Assembly (NCBI GenBank): GCA_036489315.1
Contig: DASXFZ010000057.1
Coordinates: forward strand, 1-64,000
Source: Candidatus Cybelea sp.
GTDB lineage: Bacteria; Vulcanimicrobiota; Vulcanimicrobiia; Vulcanimicrobiales; Vulcanimicrobiaceae
DNA: 64,000 nucleotides
Reading direction: 5' to 3'
The notes beneath the pieces are model-generated. The model did not search any database, was not told the origin of the DNA, and worked only from the letters and a program-made list of their open reading frames with translations. Made by a program: the position numbers and the translations under genes. Below, piece by piece: positions 17,862 through 25,337 of the stretch; position 1 is the first letter of the stretch, and each line of letters opens with the position of its first letter.

Positions 17862-18415
17862 ATCGATCCTCCGTTGGTGAGGGGCGTGGTCTCGAATCCG
17901 CGTGCCGCCAAAGCCAGACGCGCCTGCGCGAGCGCCCGCGCGACGAGCTGGCGCATCTCGGGCCGGCAGAGCGCGACGAGGGTAACCGTGCCGGCGTTAC
18001 TTTGCAAAATCACATGGACGCGAGCGCCGCCGCGTCCGAGCGAGAAGGTCGCGCGCCGTACCGCTGCGTTCGGCCGGAAGAACGTGCGCTCGATGCGGCG
18101 GCTCAAAGGTAATATCGCCCGAAACGTCGCCGCTCGCGCGACGTTGGGGGCGAGCTGCGGCCGCGCGCGGCGAGCTGCGGAGCCGCTGGTTTGGCGATAC
18201 TCGGCGCAAGGTTCGAATAACCGGTGCTCGGCGGGCTGCTGCGGCCGGCAGGCGATCGTTGCAGCGGCCTGCGAGCGATGCGCGGTCTGCGCCGCCGGCC
18301 GCGTCTGCTTGCGATCGAGATGAAGCGCCGAATACCAGGCTTGCGAGAGCGCTCGCCGGTCGATCGCCGCGAGCGGTGCCGCAAGAATGCTGACCTCGAG
18401 CCGTTCTGTCGTCAT
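17852..18415 (-). CDS. FliK-like hook/rod-length control protein (tentative)
   Basis: 187 residues. The middle is Ala/Gln/Arg-rich with no recognisable fold. The last 60 residues (SLGRGGARVHVILQSNAG, then a helix around MRQLVARALAQARLALAARG) resemble the C-terminal substrate-switching domain of FliK, which ends with a beta-hairpin followed by a long helix. FliK measures hook length and triggers the FlhB switch. Support comes mainly from operon position: the start at 18415 overlaps the transglycosylase stop (ATGA), and a rod gene follows. No hook gene is visible, so it may control rod length or have another role. Confidence 0.45.
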   Translation of the reverse strand: MTTERLEVSILAAPLAAIDRRALSQAWYSALHLDRKQTRPAAQTAHRSQAAATIACRPQQPAEHRLFEPCAEYRQTSGSAARRARPQLAPNVARAATFRAILPLSRRIERTFFRPNAAVRRATFSLGRGGARVHVILQSNAGTVTLVALCRPEMRQLVARALAQARLALAARGFETTPLTNGGSICS

Positions 18416-19011
18416 GGCAACATGCTGTCAGGCGCAGGTGAACTTTCGGTCGTCGCCGGGTTGCCGAGTTGAGAACGCCGCTGGTACGACGAGAGAACAC
18501 GCTGCACGTACTCGCGCGTCTGCGCGTACGGCGGCACGCCGCCGAAACGCTCGACCGCATTGGGGCCGGCATTGTACGCCGCCAGCGCAAGGGTCACGCT
18601 GCCGAAACGATCGAGCAGGCTGCGCAGATATCGCGTCCCGCCGTCGACGTTCTGCCGCGCGTCGTACGGATTGCGTACGCCCAATGCCGCGGCCGTCCCG
18701 GGCATCAGCTGCATCAAACCCTGCGCGCCGGCGCTCGAGACGGCGCGCTCGTCGAACCCGGATTCGTTCTCGATGACGGCGTCGACCAGCGCCGGATCGA
18801 GGTTGCGGCGAGCCGCGGCGGCCGCGACGATCCCTGCGATCTCACCTCGCGGCGTCCGGGCCGCAGCGGGAACGTCTACCGGCACTTGCGCGCGCTGCGC
18901 GTCGTACACTCTTGCCGAAAGGATCTCGTCGAATTCGCAAGCGCCGGCCGGCGCGGTCGTTATCTCGGCGATGCGACGGCGGACCGCAGCGAGTTCGTCA
19001 GCGATCTGCAC
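18412..19011 (-). CDS. Lytic murein transglycosylase (SLT domain)
   Basis: 199 residues from a GTG at 19011, chosen because GGAGG lies 6 bp upstream. Residues about 60-185 form a Slt-type domain: DAVIENESGFD holds the catalytic Glu (about residue 83), followed by SSAGAQGLMQLMPGTA and ALAAYNAGPNAVERFGG. Such enzymes cut peptidoglycan so that a rod or secretion conduit can cross the wall, comparable to FlgJ or SltF. No Sec signal peptide is seen, so export through the type III apparatus is likely (inference). Overlaps fliI by 14 bp and the FliK-like gene by 4 bp. Confidence 0.88.
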   Translation of the reverse strand: MQIADELAAVRRRIAEITTAPAGACEFDEILSARVYDAQRAQVPVDVPAAARTPRGEIAGIVAAAAARRNLDPALVDAVIENESGFDERAVSSAGAQGLMQLMPGTAAALGVRNPYDARQNVDGGTRYLRSLLDRFGSVTLALAAYNAGPNAVERFGGVPPYAQTREYVQRVLSSYQRRSQLGNPATTESSPAPDSMLP

Positions 19012-20044
19012 GTTCGTCCTCCACAAGTTCGGCGAGCGCGGCCAGACGCGAGAGCGTCTCCGCCGGCTCGCAGCGCCGCGCGGCCTGGCGAAGGAAGTCT
19101 TCCAAGCGATCTTCGGCCGCAACCGCAGCGCGCACCGGCGGCTCCTGGGACTCAAGGCCCAAACTACGCGCGTCCGTGACGCGCTCGAGCGCGGCAATCG
19201 CGCGGCGCACGGCTCTTGCCGCACGAAGCTGCGCGCCGTCCGCGACCATCTCCATCGTGCGGCTGGTGCTGGCGAGCACGTCGACGGCGGGGAAACGTCC
19301 GGCTCGAGCGAACGCGGTCGAAAGCGCAATGTGGCCGTCGAGCAGCGAGCGGGCGGCTTCGCTGACCGGATCGCGATCGTCGCCGTCGTTGAGCACCGTT
19401 GCGATCAAAGTGACCGAACCTTCCGCGAGGACGCCGGCTACCTCGACGAGCCGCGCCAGCTCGGCGAACACGCTGGGCGGATAGCCGCCGCGTCTGGTGC
19501 TCTCTCCCTTTGCAATGGCAAGTTCGCGCAGCGCCGCGGCAACGCGAGCCAGACTATCGAGCACGAGCAAAACCGAGAGTCCGCGCTCGCGAAGTGCCCG
19601 CGCCTGCGCGACCGCAACGACTCCCGCGTCGAGACGCTCGAGCGCGGGACGATCGCTGGTCGCACAGACGACCGTCGTACGCTCGTTGAGGCGCGCGATC
19701 CACTGCTGCGCTTCGCGACCCCGCTCGCCGGCCAGTGCGACGACGACCGCGTCGGCGGCGCATCCGTCGACGAACGCCTCGAGCAGTGTCGTTTTTCCAG
19801 CGCCGGGCGCGCCGAATATCCCGATCCTCGCGCCGCGCCCGATCGTCAGCAGCCCGTCGACGACCCGTACGCCCGTCCACAGCGGCGTGACGACCGGCGC
19901 GCGCTGGGCGGGGCGCGGCGGCCGAAGCGCGATCGATATCGCGCGCCCGCACAACGGCGGACCATCGTCGAGCGGGTGGCCGGCGGCATCGATCGCGCGG
20001 CCGAGAGCACACGTCCCCAACTCCAGACGTCGCGGCGCCATCAT
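18998..20044 (-). CDS. fliI: Flagellar export ATPase FliI, lacking the N-terminal barrel domain
   Basis: 348 residues with the F1/FliI ATPase core: Walker A GAPGAGKTTL near 78-87, catalytic GERGRE near 106-111, Walker B VLLVLDSLAR near 158-166, and the export-ATPase SEAARSLLDGHIALS motif. FliI energises and unfolds export substrates at the base of the apparatus. Usual FliI proteins have about 440 residues; this one starts only about 60 residues before Walker A, and the ATG at 20044 overlaps the fliH stop as ATGA, so the N-terminal beta-barrel domain needed for hexamer contacts is truly missing. The frame is intact. The core is clearly of the type III ATPase family. Confidence 0.9.
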   Translation of the reverse strand: MMAPRRLELGTCALGRAIDAAGHPLDDGPPLCGRAISIALRPPRPAQRAPVVTPLWTGVRVVDGLLTIGRGARIGIFGAPGAGKTTLLEAFVDGCAADAVVVALAGERGREAQQWIARLNERTTVVCATSDRPALERLDAGVVAVAQARALRERGLSVLLVLDSLARVAAALRELAIAKGESTRRGGYPPSVFAELARLVEVAGVLAEGSVTLIATVLNDGDDRDPVSEAARSLLDGHIALSTAFARAGRFPAVDVLASTSRTMEMVADGAQLRAARAVRRAIAALERVTDARSLGLESQEPPVRAAVAAEDRLEDFLRQAARRCEPAETLSRLAALAELVEDERADR

Positions 20045-20532
20045 TCGTGCGCAGCCGCGATCGCCGCTTCGAGCCGCGCCGATAACCGTAAGTCAATCGT
20101 GCCGGATCGCAGCTCGACGACGATATCGCCGGGGTGCAGCGAGGTGTCGTTAATTTTTTCGACCTGCAGCTCCGCAAGCGCTTCGCGATCGCGCGGGTGG
20201 ACGCGCACCGCAACGATCCGTTCGTCGACGAGCCGTTCGCGCGTCTTCGCGACGATCGAGGCGACGTCCGCAGCTCGCAGCGCGAGTTCGCGCGCCAGCA
20301 CGTTCTCCGCAATCTCCTGCAGGAGGCGCGCCACGCCGGCATCGAGTGCATCGGCGAGCGCCGCACGAAAACGGCGAATCGCACCAAACGCCATGGCGTA
20401 CTCATCGGCCGCGTGCGTGCAGTGCACGGTTGCGCGATCGAGTTCGGGCCGGATCTCGACTTCCGGGAGCGCCGGCTCGTCAAGCGGTTGCAGCGGACGC
20501 AAGAGCGCCGTCAACGGAACGAACTCACGCAT
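20041..20532 (-). CDS. fliH: FliH-like export ATPase regulator
   Basis: 163 residues beginning MREFVPLTALLRPL. The C-terminal two thirds match the FliH/SctL pattern: a helical stretch LLQEIAENVLARELALRA, then VRVHPRDREALAEL and HPGDIVVELRSGTIDLRLSA, ending in a terminal helix. FliH ties FliI to the C-ring and holds ATP hydrolysis in check. The N-terminal coiled region is short. Its ATG at 20532 overlaps the stop of the upstream FliF/FliG frame (ATGCGTGA) and its stop overlaps fliI. Assignment rests on the C-terminal pattern and on position between fliF/G and fliI. Confidence 0.82.
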   Translation of the reverse strand: MREFVPLTALLRPLQPLDEPALPEVEIRPELDRATVHCTHAADEYAMAFGAIRRFRAALADALDAGVARLLQEIAENVLARELALRAADVASIVAKTRERLVDERIVAVRVHPRDREALAELQVEKINDTSLHPGDIVVELRSGTIDLRLSARLEAAIAAAHE

Positions 20533-21996
20533 GGCGGCGAAGGAGCTCATGCGCTTCGTCGAGCAGCGGCGCGTGGCTGCGCTGCATTCGCCGTACGATT
20601 GCCTCACGTTCGTGCGGCGGATAGAGCTCGAGTACGGCGGTAGCCGTCGCGGCCGGAAGGGCGCTGATGATCGCGGCCGCAGCGTGCGGCGGTTCTTGTT
20701 CGAGCAGCTGCGAACGCGTGCCGGCGCGAAGCCTGCGGCCGCTTTCGACGTGCGCTCGAGCGCCGCGCGCTCCAGCAGCGACCGTACGAGCTCACCGCAC
20801 GGTGGAATCGCGAACCGAACGCAGACGACCAGACCGATGGCAACGACGAGTGCCGGCGCGAGGGGAATGAGCGCGCCGTACAACAGCGCCCAAGCATCCC
20901 GGCGCATTTCGGGTGGCTGGTGGAAGCTGACGGCTTCGACCGCCAACAGGTCGCCGCGGCGCGCGTCGAAACCGACCGCCGCCTCGGCAAGCTCGCGAAT
21001 CTTCGCGAGGTCCGTCGATCGACCGCGGTCGACGAATACCGCGGTCGAAAGCCTCCGCAACCCTCCGGGCGCCGCCTGCGAGGTGATTTCCCGGGTGTCG
21101 CTTCCACGATCGGCACCCTCCTCGGCGCGCCGGTAGCGTTTACCGCCGCCGTCAAAGCTCTCGCTGCGCCTGGTACCGGCAATCGCTTGCAGTCCGACGG
21201 GCAGGCGGCGAACGTCGCGCTCCGAGACCTGCTCGTTCGCGTACTCCGCGCGCACGCGAACGATCGTCGTGCCGTCGCCGAATGCAGCGTCGAGCGCCGT
21301 CTGCAGCGACGCCTGAAGCTGGGCCGCGTCACCGTTGCGCTCGTTGCTCTCTCCGAGCGCGACGCCGCGATCGTCGAGGATCGTCACGCGCTTGGCCGAG
21401 AGCTCCGCAACGCTCGCGGCGACGAAGGAACGAATGCCGTCAATCGTCTCGTGCGAGAGCTGCGAGCCCGAACGCAGCCGCAGCCGGACGCTCGCGCTTG
21501 CGTCGTGCGCGGTTTCGTCGGCGAACTCCGCCGCCTTCGCCGGTGCGACGATCACCCGCGCGTCGTCGACGCCGTCGATGCCGCGCAATCCGGCTTCGAT
21601 ATCGCCCGCCAGGCCCGCACGAGTCTGCGCGTCGACGACCGCTTGCGGCGTCAGGACGCCGATCGCACCCAGCGCTTCGCCGGTGCTCGAGAGGTGCGGG
21701 TGCGGGACCCCGGCGAGCGAGAGACGCAGCAGCAGATCGTTACGCCTCCGGGCGTCGACGATGACGTTGTCGGCGGTCGCCGTGAACGCGACGCTCCAGG
21801 CGGCCAGCCGTTCTTCGACCTCACCGAGCTGTTCGGGATGTAGCGGCGCCGCAAAGAGCGCGACGCGCGGCGCGTGCGCCAGAATTGCGAGCGTGAGTGA
21901 AAGCGTTAAGAGTGCCAGCGCGCCGCCGCCGGCACAGGCACGCGTCACGCGAGAGAGGGCGTTCCAGCGCCTGCCCATCAGCGTCAGCGCGTGCAT
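20525..21996 (-). CDS. fliF: FliF MS-ring protein with FliG-like C-terminal domain (frameshifted near 20711)
   Basis: The first 430 residues are FliF: a membrane helix near 23-45, the YscJ/FliF ring-building domains (DIEAGLRGIDGVDDARVIVA, LSHETIDGIRSFVAASV), and a second helix (LIPLAPALVVAIGLVVCVRF) near 385-405. After GFAPARV the family-like sequence moves to another frame: QLLEQEPPHAAAAIISALPA and on to AVLELYPPHEREAIVRRM, ending at TGA 20525-20527. This tail resembles the FliG middle domain that usually follows FliF as a separate protein. The torque-generating FliG C-terminal domain is absent. The shift (one base missing) lies in CGTTCGCAG. Fusion into one polypeptide is my reading; an independent short gene is possible. 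Start ATG 21996 (GTG 21999 also possible). Confidence 0.75.
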
Positions 21997-22019
21997 CACC
22001 AGAGAACTCGCGTCAAGGC

Positions 22020-22286
22020 CTAGACTTGCATGTTGAGGACGGCCGAGAGCGACTGCGCGAGGCGCTGCGCCGCGGCCGTCGCCGCCGAGAGCGCCACGTC
22101 GGCGCGCGTACGCTCGTAGATCGCGTCCTGCAGCGAGCCGGAACCGTAGGCGAACGCATCCTCGGCGCTCTGCGCGCCGCCCAGCGTCTGTTCGAGCGCG
22201 TCGATCGTCGCCGCGAATCCGCCGCCGTCTGCCGGAGCTGCCGGCGCGAGCGGCGCTTCGTCGGCTATCAATGGCTCGACCCTCAT
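22020..22286 (-). CDS. fliE: Flagellar hook-basal body protein FliE
   Basis: 88 residues; the C-terminal half reads SLQDAIYERTRADVALSAAT...AAQRLAQSLSAVLNMQV, the helical FliE signature. FliE sits between the MS ring and the proximal rod and is the first exported component. ATG at 22286 overlaps the flgC stop as ATGA. The order flgB-flgC-fliE-fliF is the standard one, which strengthens the call. Confidence 0.9.
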   Translation of the reverse strand: MRVEPLIADEAPLAPAAPADGGGFAATIDALEQTLGGAQSAEDAFAYGSGSLQDAIYERTRADVALSAATAAAQRLAQSLSAVLNMQV

Positions 22287-22615
22287 AAGCGCCCCAGCTC
22301 GATCGTCTTTTCGGCGAGCGTCTTACCGACGTCGAAGATCGAGGCGTCCGATTCGTACGCGCGCGACGCGTTCATCACTGCGATCATCTCGGAGAGGATG
22401 TCGACGTTCGTCCCGCGCTCGAGCCTCGCTCCGGAGAACTCGACGAGCGGTTCGCCGGCGCCGGAGTCGGCAACATTGAATTCGGGGATCATCCGCGGGT
22501 AGGCCCCGTTCGGTCCGGCCGCCTCGGCGGCGGCAACATTACGAGCCGCAACGTCGAGCGCCGCCCGCTGCGCGTCCATCCCGCTGGCCGCCGCGTCGAG
22601 GAGATCGATCGTCAC
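22283..22615 (-). CDS. flgC: Proximal rod protein FlgC
   Basis: 110 residues. The N-terminal LLDAAASGMDAQRAALDVAARNVAAAEA is the rod-protein helix and the tail NVDILSEMIAVMNASRAYESDA is the conserved FlgC C-terminal helix. Standard FlgC is about 135-150 residues, so the central part is shortened. FlgC is a proximal rod subunit exported through the FlhA-FlhB gate. Overlaps flgB and fliE by 4 bp on either side. Confidence 0.9.
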   Translation of the reverse strand: MTIDLLDAAASGMDAQRAALDVAARNVAAAEAAGPNGAYPRMIPEFNVADSGAGEPLVEFSGARLERGTNVDILSEMIAVMNASRAYESDASIFDVGKTLAEKTIELGRL

Positions 22616-22830
22616 TTCGTCACCAACTTGATCTCTTCGAAGCGCGCGTGCGCGGCCGTCAGCAGCGCTTCGGAAAAGATCGCGGCCCGCGCGGTCTGCG
22701 CCATTGCCGCGTCGGCTCGGCGTCCTGGCACGAGCCCGGCGTTTGCTTGCCCGAGCGATCGCTGCGCGTCCAGCAGCTGACGGCGCCCCTGCGCCATCGC
22801 GTCTCGTAAGGAATCGGCGAGGTCGAACAT
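22612..22830 (-). CDS. flgB: FlgB-like proximal rod protein (short)
   Basis: 72 residues, about half the usual FlgB length. It has the MFDLADSLRDAMAQGRRQLLDAQRS start seen in rod proteins and a helical end (AAIFSEALLTAAHARFEEIKLV), but the long central loop is missing. The call rests on being first in an flgB-flgC-fliE-fliF-ordered operon and overlapping flgC by 4 bp. There is no ribosome-binding site upstream of the ATG at 22830; instead a TAAAAT box lies 6 bp before it, suggesting a leaderless message. Confidence 0.7.
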   Translation of the reverse strand: MFDLADSLRDAMAQGRRQLLDAQRSLGQANAGLVPGRRADAAMAQTARAAIFSEALLTAAHARFEEIKLVTK

Positions 22831-22836
22831 GGCCCG

Positions 22837-22842
22837 ATTTTA
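22837..22842 (-). promoter_or_regulatory. Candidate -10 box for a leaderless flagellar operon transcript
   Basis: TAAAAT on the minus strand lies 6 bp upstream of the flgB ATG (22830) and no Shine-Dalgarno sequence is present in between. In GC-rich bacteria with leaderless genes this spacing places the transcription start at the initiation codon. No convincing -35 box is visible. It would drive the whole 12-kb operon. Confidence 0.35.
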
Positions 22843-22999
22843 CGCGTCGCCCGTAGCCGCGAAGCGGACGCGGAATGGATGCGGTGTGACCTGAGAAACG
22901 GGTGAAGGCTAGGTTGGAACTCGCTCACGGTGGGGTAAGAATCGGGTGAAACCGCGCTAGCCGTGCGGGCGAGCCCGTCAGGGGAGGCCGTCGCTGGGC

Positions 23000-23005
23000 T
23001 ATAAT
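23000..23005 (+). promoter_or_regulatory. Candidate -10 box (TATAAT) upstream of the YXWGXW gene
   Basis: A perfect TATAAT stands 33 bp before the ATG at 23038, followed by a clear AAGGAGG ribosome site at 23027-23033. The -35 region around 22977-22982 is weak. Two similar stretches, GAAACGGGTGAA near 22893 and GAATCGGGTGAA near 22941, lie upstream and may be regulator sites. Confidence 0.5.
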
Positions 23006-23037
23006 TGCGTTTATTTAATAGCTTGCAAGGAGGACCA

Positions 23038-24243
23038 ATGCGAATCGCGAGATCGCTTCCCGCACTTATGGCGGCACTACTCATAGCCGCACTCCCGCTA
23101 CCCTCACCCGCGCAGTTCAGCGTCGGCGTCGGGTTCACGGTCGGCTCGGCCCCCCCGCCGCTTCCGTATTATCCGCAGCCCGCGGCACCGTATCCCAACT
23201 ATCAGTGGACGCCCGGCTACTGGGGCTACGGCTCGGCCGGATACTACTGGGTTCCCGGCGTCTGGGTCGCCCCGCCGACCGTCGGAGTTTACTGGACCCC
23301 CGGCTACTGGGGCTATAACGGCGGCGCCTACGGCTGGAACGGCGGCTACTGGGGAGGCAGCGTCGGCTTCTACGGCGGCGTGAACTATGGCGGCGGTTAC
23401 ATCGGAACCGGCTTCGTCGGCGGATCGTGGGCCGGCAACCAGTACCGCTATAACACCGCGTACACGAACGTCAACAAGACCAACATTCATAACACGTACG
23501 TCAATAAGACGGTCGTGAACGGCAACCAGTACAACCATTCCAACGTCAGCTACAACGGCGGCAAGGGCGGCACGACCGCCAAGCCGACCCAGGGTCAGCT
23601 GACGGCCCGAAAAAATGGCCGCGCGCCGACAACCGATCAGAAGAACCAGGCGCGCTTCGCGGGCGAAGACCGCAATCAATACGCCTCGGTCAACAAGGGC
23701 AAACCCTCGGTGACCGCGTCGGACAAACCCTTCAACGATTCGAATAAGCCAAAGAACTTTGCCCCGGTAACGACGGCCGATCGGCAAAACGCGCAGAAGA
23801 ACAACAAAGCCAACCAGAACGCCGGGGCCAACAAGGCGCCGACGAGCCAGAACAAGGGCGCGATGCAGAGCAAGCCGGCACAGAACAAGTCGATGCAAAG
23901 CAAACCCGCGTCGCAGAACAATATGCATACGCAGAGCAAGCCGCAGATGCAGAGCAAGCCGCAGATGCAGAGCAAACCTCAGCAGAACAAGGCGCCGGTG
24001 ACGCAGCATCACCAGACCCCGAGCCAGCCGCCGCACCGCTCCAACGCCACGATGCAGACACAGCATCACCCGCAAGGCAACACCATGCAGGGCCGGCCGC
24101 AGAGCATGCAGGCTCACCCCCAGGGCGGCAACCAAGGGCGCCCGCCCAACGGCGGCAACCAAGCGCGGCCGCCCAACGGCGGAAACAACAACAAGGGCAA
24201 CAACGGCAACGGCAACGGCAACAGCAAACCGCCCCGCAGCTAA
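23038..24243 (+). CDS. Secreted YXWGXW-repeat protein with Q/N/K-rich tail
   Basis: 401 residues. A signal peptide (residues 1-24 or so, ending LPSPAQ) is followed by W-T-P-G-Y-W-G-Y units repeated about five times between residues 55 and 125 (YXWGXW motif, PF12779-like). Then a Gly/Tyr/Trp region, and from about residue 160 a disordered tail rich in Asn, Gln, Lys and Pro, with tandem MQSKPQ-type units near residues 285-325. YXWGXW proteins are secreted or envelope proteins of unknown function. The start is fixed by AAGGAGG 5 bp upstream; longer frames upstream are spurious. It ends just before a strong terminator. The repeat-rich tail may be adhesive or nucleic-acid binding, which is speculation. 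Confidence 0.85.
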   Translation: MRIARSLPALMAALLIAALPLPSPAQFSVGVGFTVGSAPPPLPYYPQPAAPYPNYQWTPGYWGYGSAGYYWVPGVWVAPPTVGVYWTPGYWGYNGGAYGWNGGYWGGSVGFYGGVNYGGGYIGTGFVGGSWAGNQYRYNTAYTNVNKTNIHNTYVNKTVVNGNQYNHSNVSYNGGKGGTTAKPTQGQLTARKNGRAPTTDQKNQARFAGEDRNQYASVNKGKPSVTASDKPFNDSNKPKNFAPVTTADRQNAQKNNKANQNAGANKAPTSQNKGAMQSKPAQNKSMQSKPASQNNMHTQSKPQMQSKPQMQSKPQQNKAPVTQHHQTPSQPPHRSNATMQTQHHPQGNTMQGRPQSMQAHPQGGNQGRPPNGGNQARPPNGGNNNKGNNGNGNGNSKPPRS

Positions 24244-24257
24244 GCCCCGCTAAAAGC

Positions 24258-24290
24258 AAAAGGCCCCTCGAGATCGAGGGGCCTTTTTAT
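24258..24290. terminator. Strong bidirectional intrinsic terminator
   Basis: A 14-bp near-perfect stem (AAAAGGCCCCTCGA with TCGAGGGGCCTTTT, loop GA) is flanked by an A run on the left and TTTTTATTTTT on the right. It lies between the convergent YXWGXW and DUF3810 genes and should stop transcription from both sides. Confidence 0.9.
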
Positions 24291-24300
24291 TTTTCCCGGC

Positions 24301-25197
24301 TTATCTCGCCGCCGGCAAGCCGTCGGAATCCAGCGGAATGCCGAGCATTAAGCGCGTCACCTCGTCGTAGTTGGCGATGCCCGAAGCGATGCGATTCGTC
24401 TTCAAGTAGGCGTTATAGGTGCGCCACGTCCAGTGCGCGAGGATGACGTTGATATGGCGCGCGTCGCGCTTGCGCAGGGCGACGAAATCTTGCCAGACGA
24501 GCGGCACGAACTCGTCCTTCGCGTAGTGCCGCTTCTGCGGCAGATACAAGAAGAGCTCGAACCAGCCGGCGTACTGCACCGCCGGATCGTGCGACCGCAA
24601 GCAGGCGACGATCGCGAGATAATTTGCTTCGTCTTCGCGTGCGAAGGCCGCGTCGTGACTCCACTCGTGCGCGTAGTCGAAAGGGATCTCGAACCACAGC
24701 AGATCGGAGGCGACGGCGACGTTGAGCGTGAGCGGATTGATGAAGCCGCTCGTCCCGGTGGCAAGCATGAACGGATTGAAGATCGTCGGCTTCGCGGGGC
24801 CGACCTGCGGCGCCCACGTATCGCCCGAACGCTGCACGGCCGGAAGCCACGCGGCGCGCAGCGCCTCGCGGTCAAGCGGAAGTTTTGCGCGCGCGTGCGC
24901 GGCCGGCGCGAGCGCGTTCATCTCCGCCATCGCTCGTTGGCGCAGCAGAGTCGCAGCGGCGGGCGTGATCCGCGCCGCATCGAAGCGCACCCGCGTTTCG
25001 AGCGGAGCGCGCGCGTAGTTCCAACCCCAACTGAGTTCGAACCAGACGGCGTAAAGCCCGAGCACTGCCGCGCAGCCCAAAACGAGTCCGGCGGCATCGG
25101 CCCAGCGCTTGCGCCGCAAGCGCGCAAAGGCCACGATCTGCCAGACGATTGCCGCAATGCCCGCCAGCGCCGCCAAATCGCCGAGCGACCATGGCAA
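24301..25197 (-). CDS. DUF3810 zinc-metalloprotease-like membrane protein
   Basis: 298 residues from a TTG at 25197. Two membrane helices in the first 55 residues precede a domain with HEWSH (177-181) and a downstream Glu-Asp-Glu (187-190), a zincin-like HExxH-type site, as in the DUF3810 family. Homology-like sequence continues upstream of this start (AYSNGAYPVWERIAFAITHR, and before it [17 protein letters not shown] right after the rpsI stop), which is where DUF3810 proteins normally begin. No ATG, GTG or TTG exists in that stretch, so the true start is either non-canonical or lost. It follows rpsI with no gap and is probably cotranscribed. Substrate unknown. Confidence 0.72.
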   Translation of the reverse strand: MPWSLGDLAALAGIAAIVWQIVAFARLRRKRWADAAGLVLGCAAVLGLYAVWFELSWGWNYARAPLETRVRFDAARITPAAATLLRQRAMAEMNALAPAAHARAKLPLDREALRAAWLPAVQRSGDTWAPQVGPAKPTIFNPFMLATGTSGFINPLTLNVAVASDLLWFEIPFDYAHEWSHDAAFAREDEANYLAIVACLRSHDPAVQYAGWFELFLYLPQKRHYAKDEFVPLVWQDFVALRKRDARHINVILAHWTWRTYNAYLKTNRIASGIANYDEVTRLMLGIPLDSDGLPAAR

Positions 25198-25337
25198 TCG
25201 GTGAGTTATCGCAAAGGCGATTCGTTCCCAAACCGGATATGCGCCGTTTGAATAGGCGCTTTCGATCCAGGCTGCGGAGGGTTGAACGAGAAGCGCGATC
25301 GCGCCCAGCGCGATCGCGAGAACCTTAGAGCTGCTCT

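Noticed and set aside
23860-24000. Short tandem repeats resembling a CRISPR array
   Set aside because: They are in-frame codon repeats for MQSKPQ-type units inside a gene and lack spacers.
23104-24162. 352-codon minus-strand frame across the YXWGXW gene
   Set aside because: Purely the antisense of a repetitive coding region; Leu/Arg/Ala-rich with no motif.
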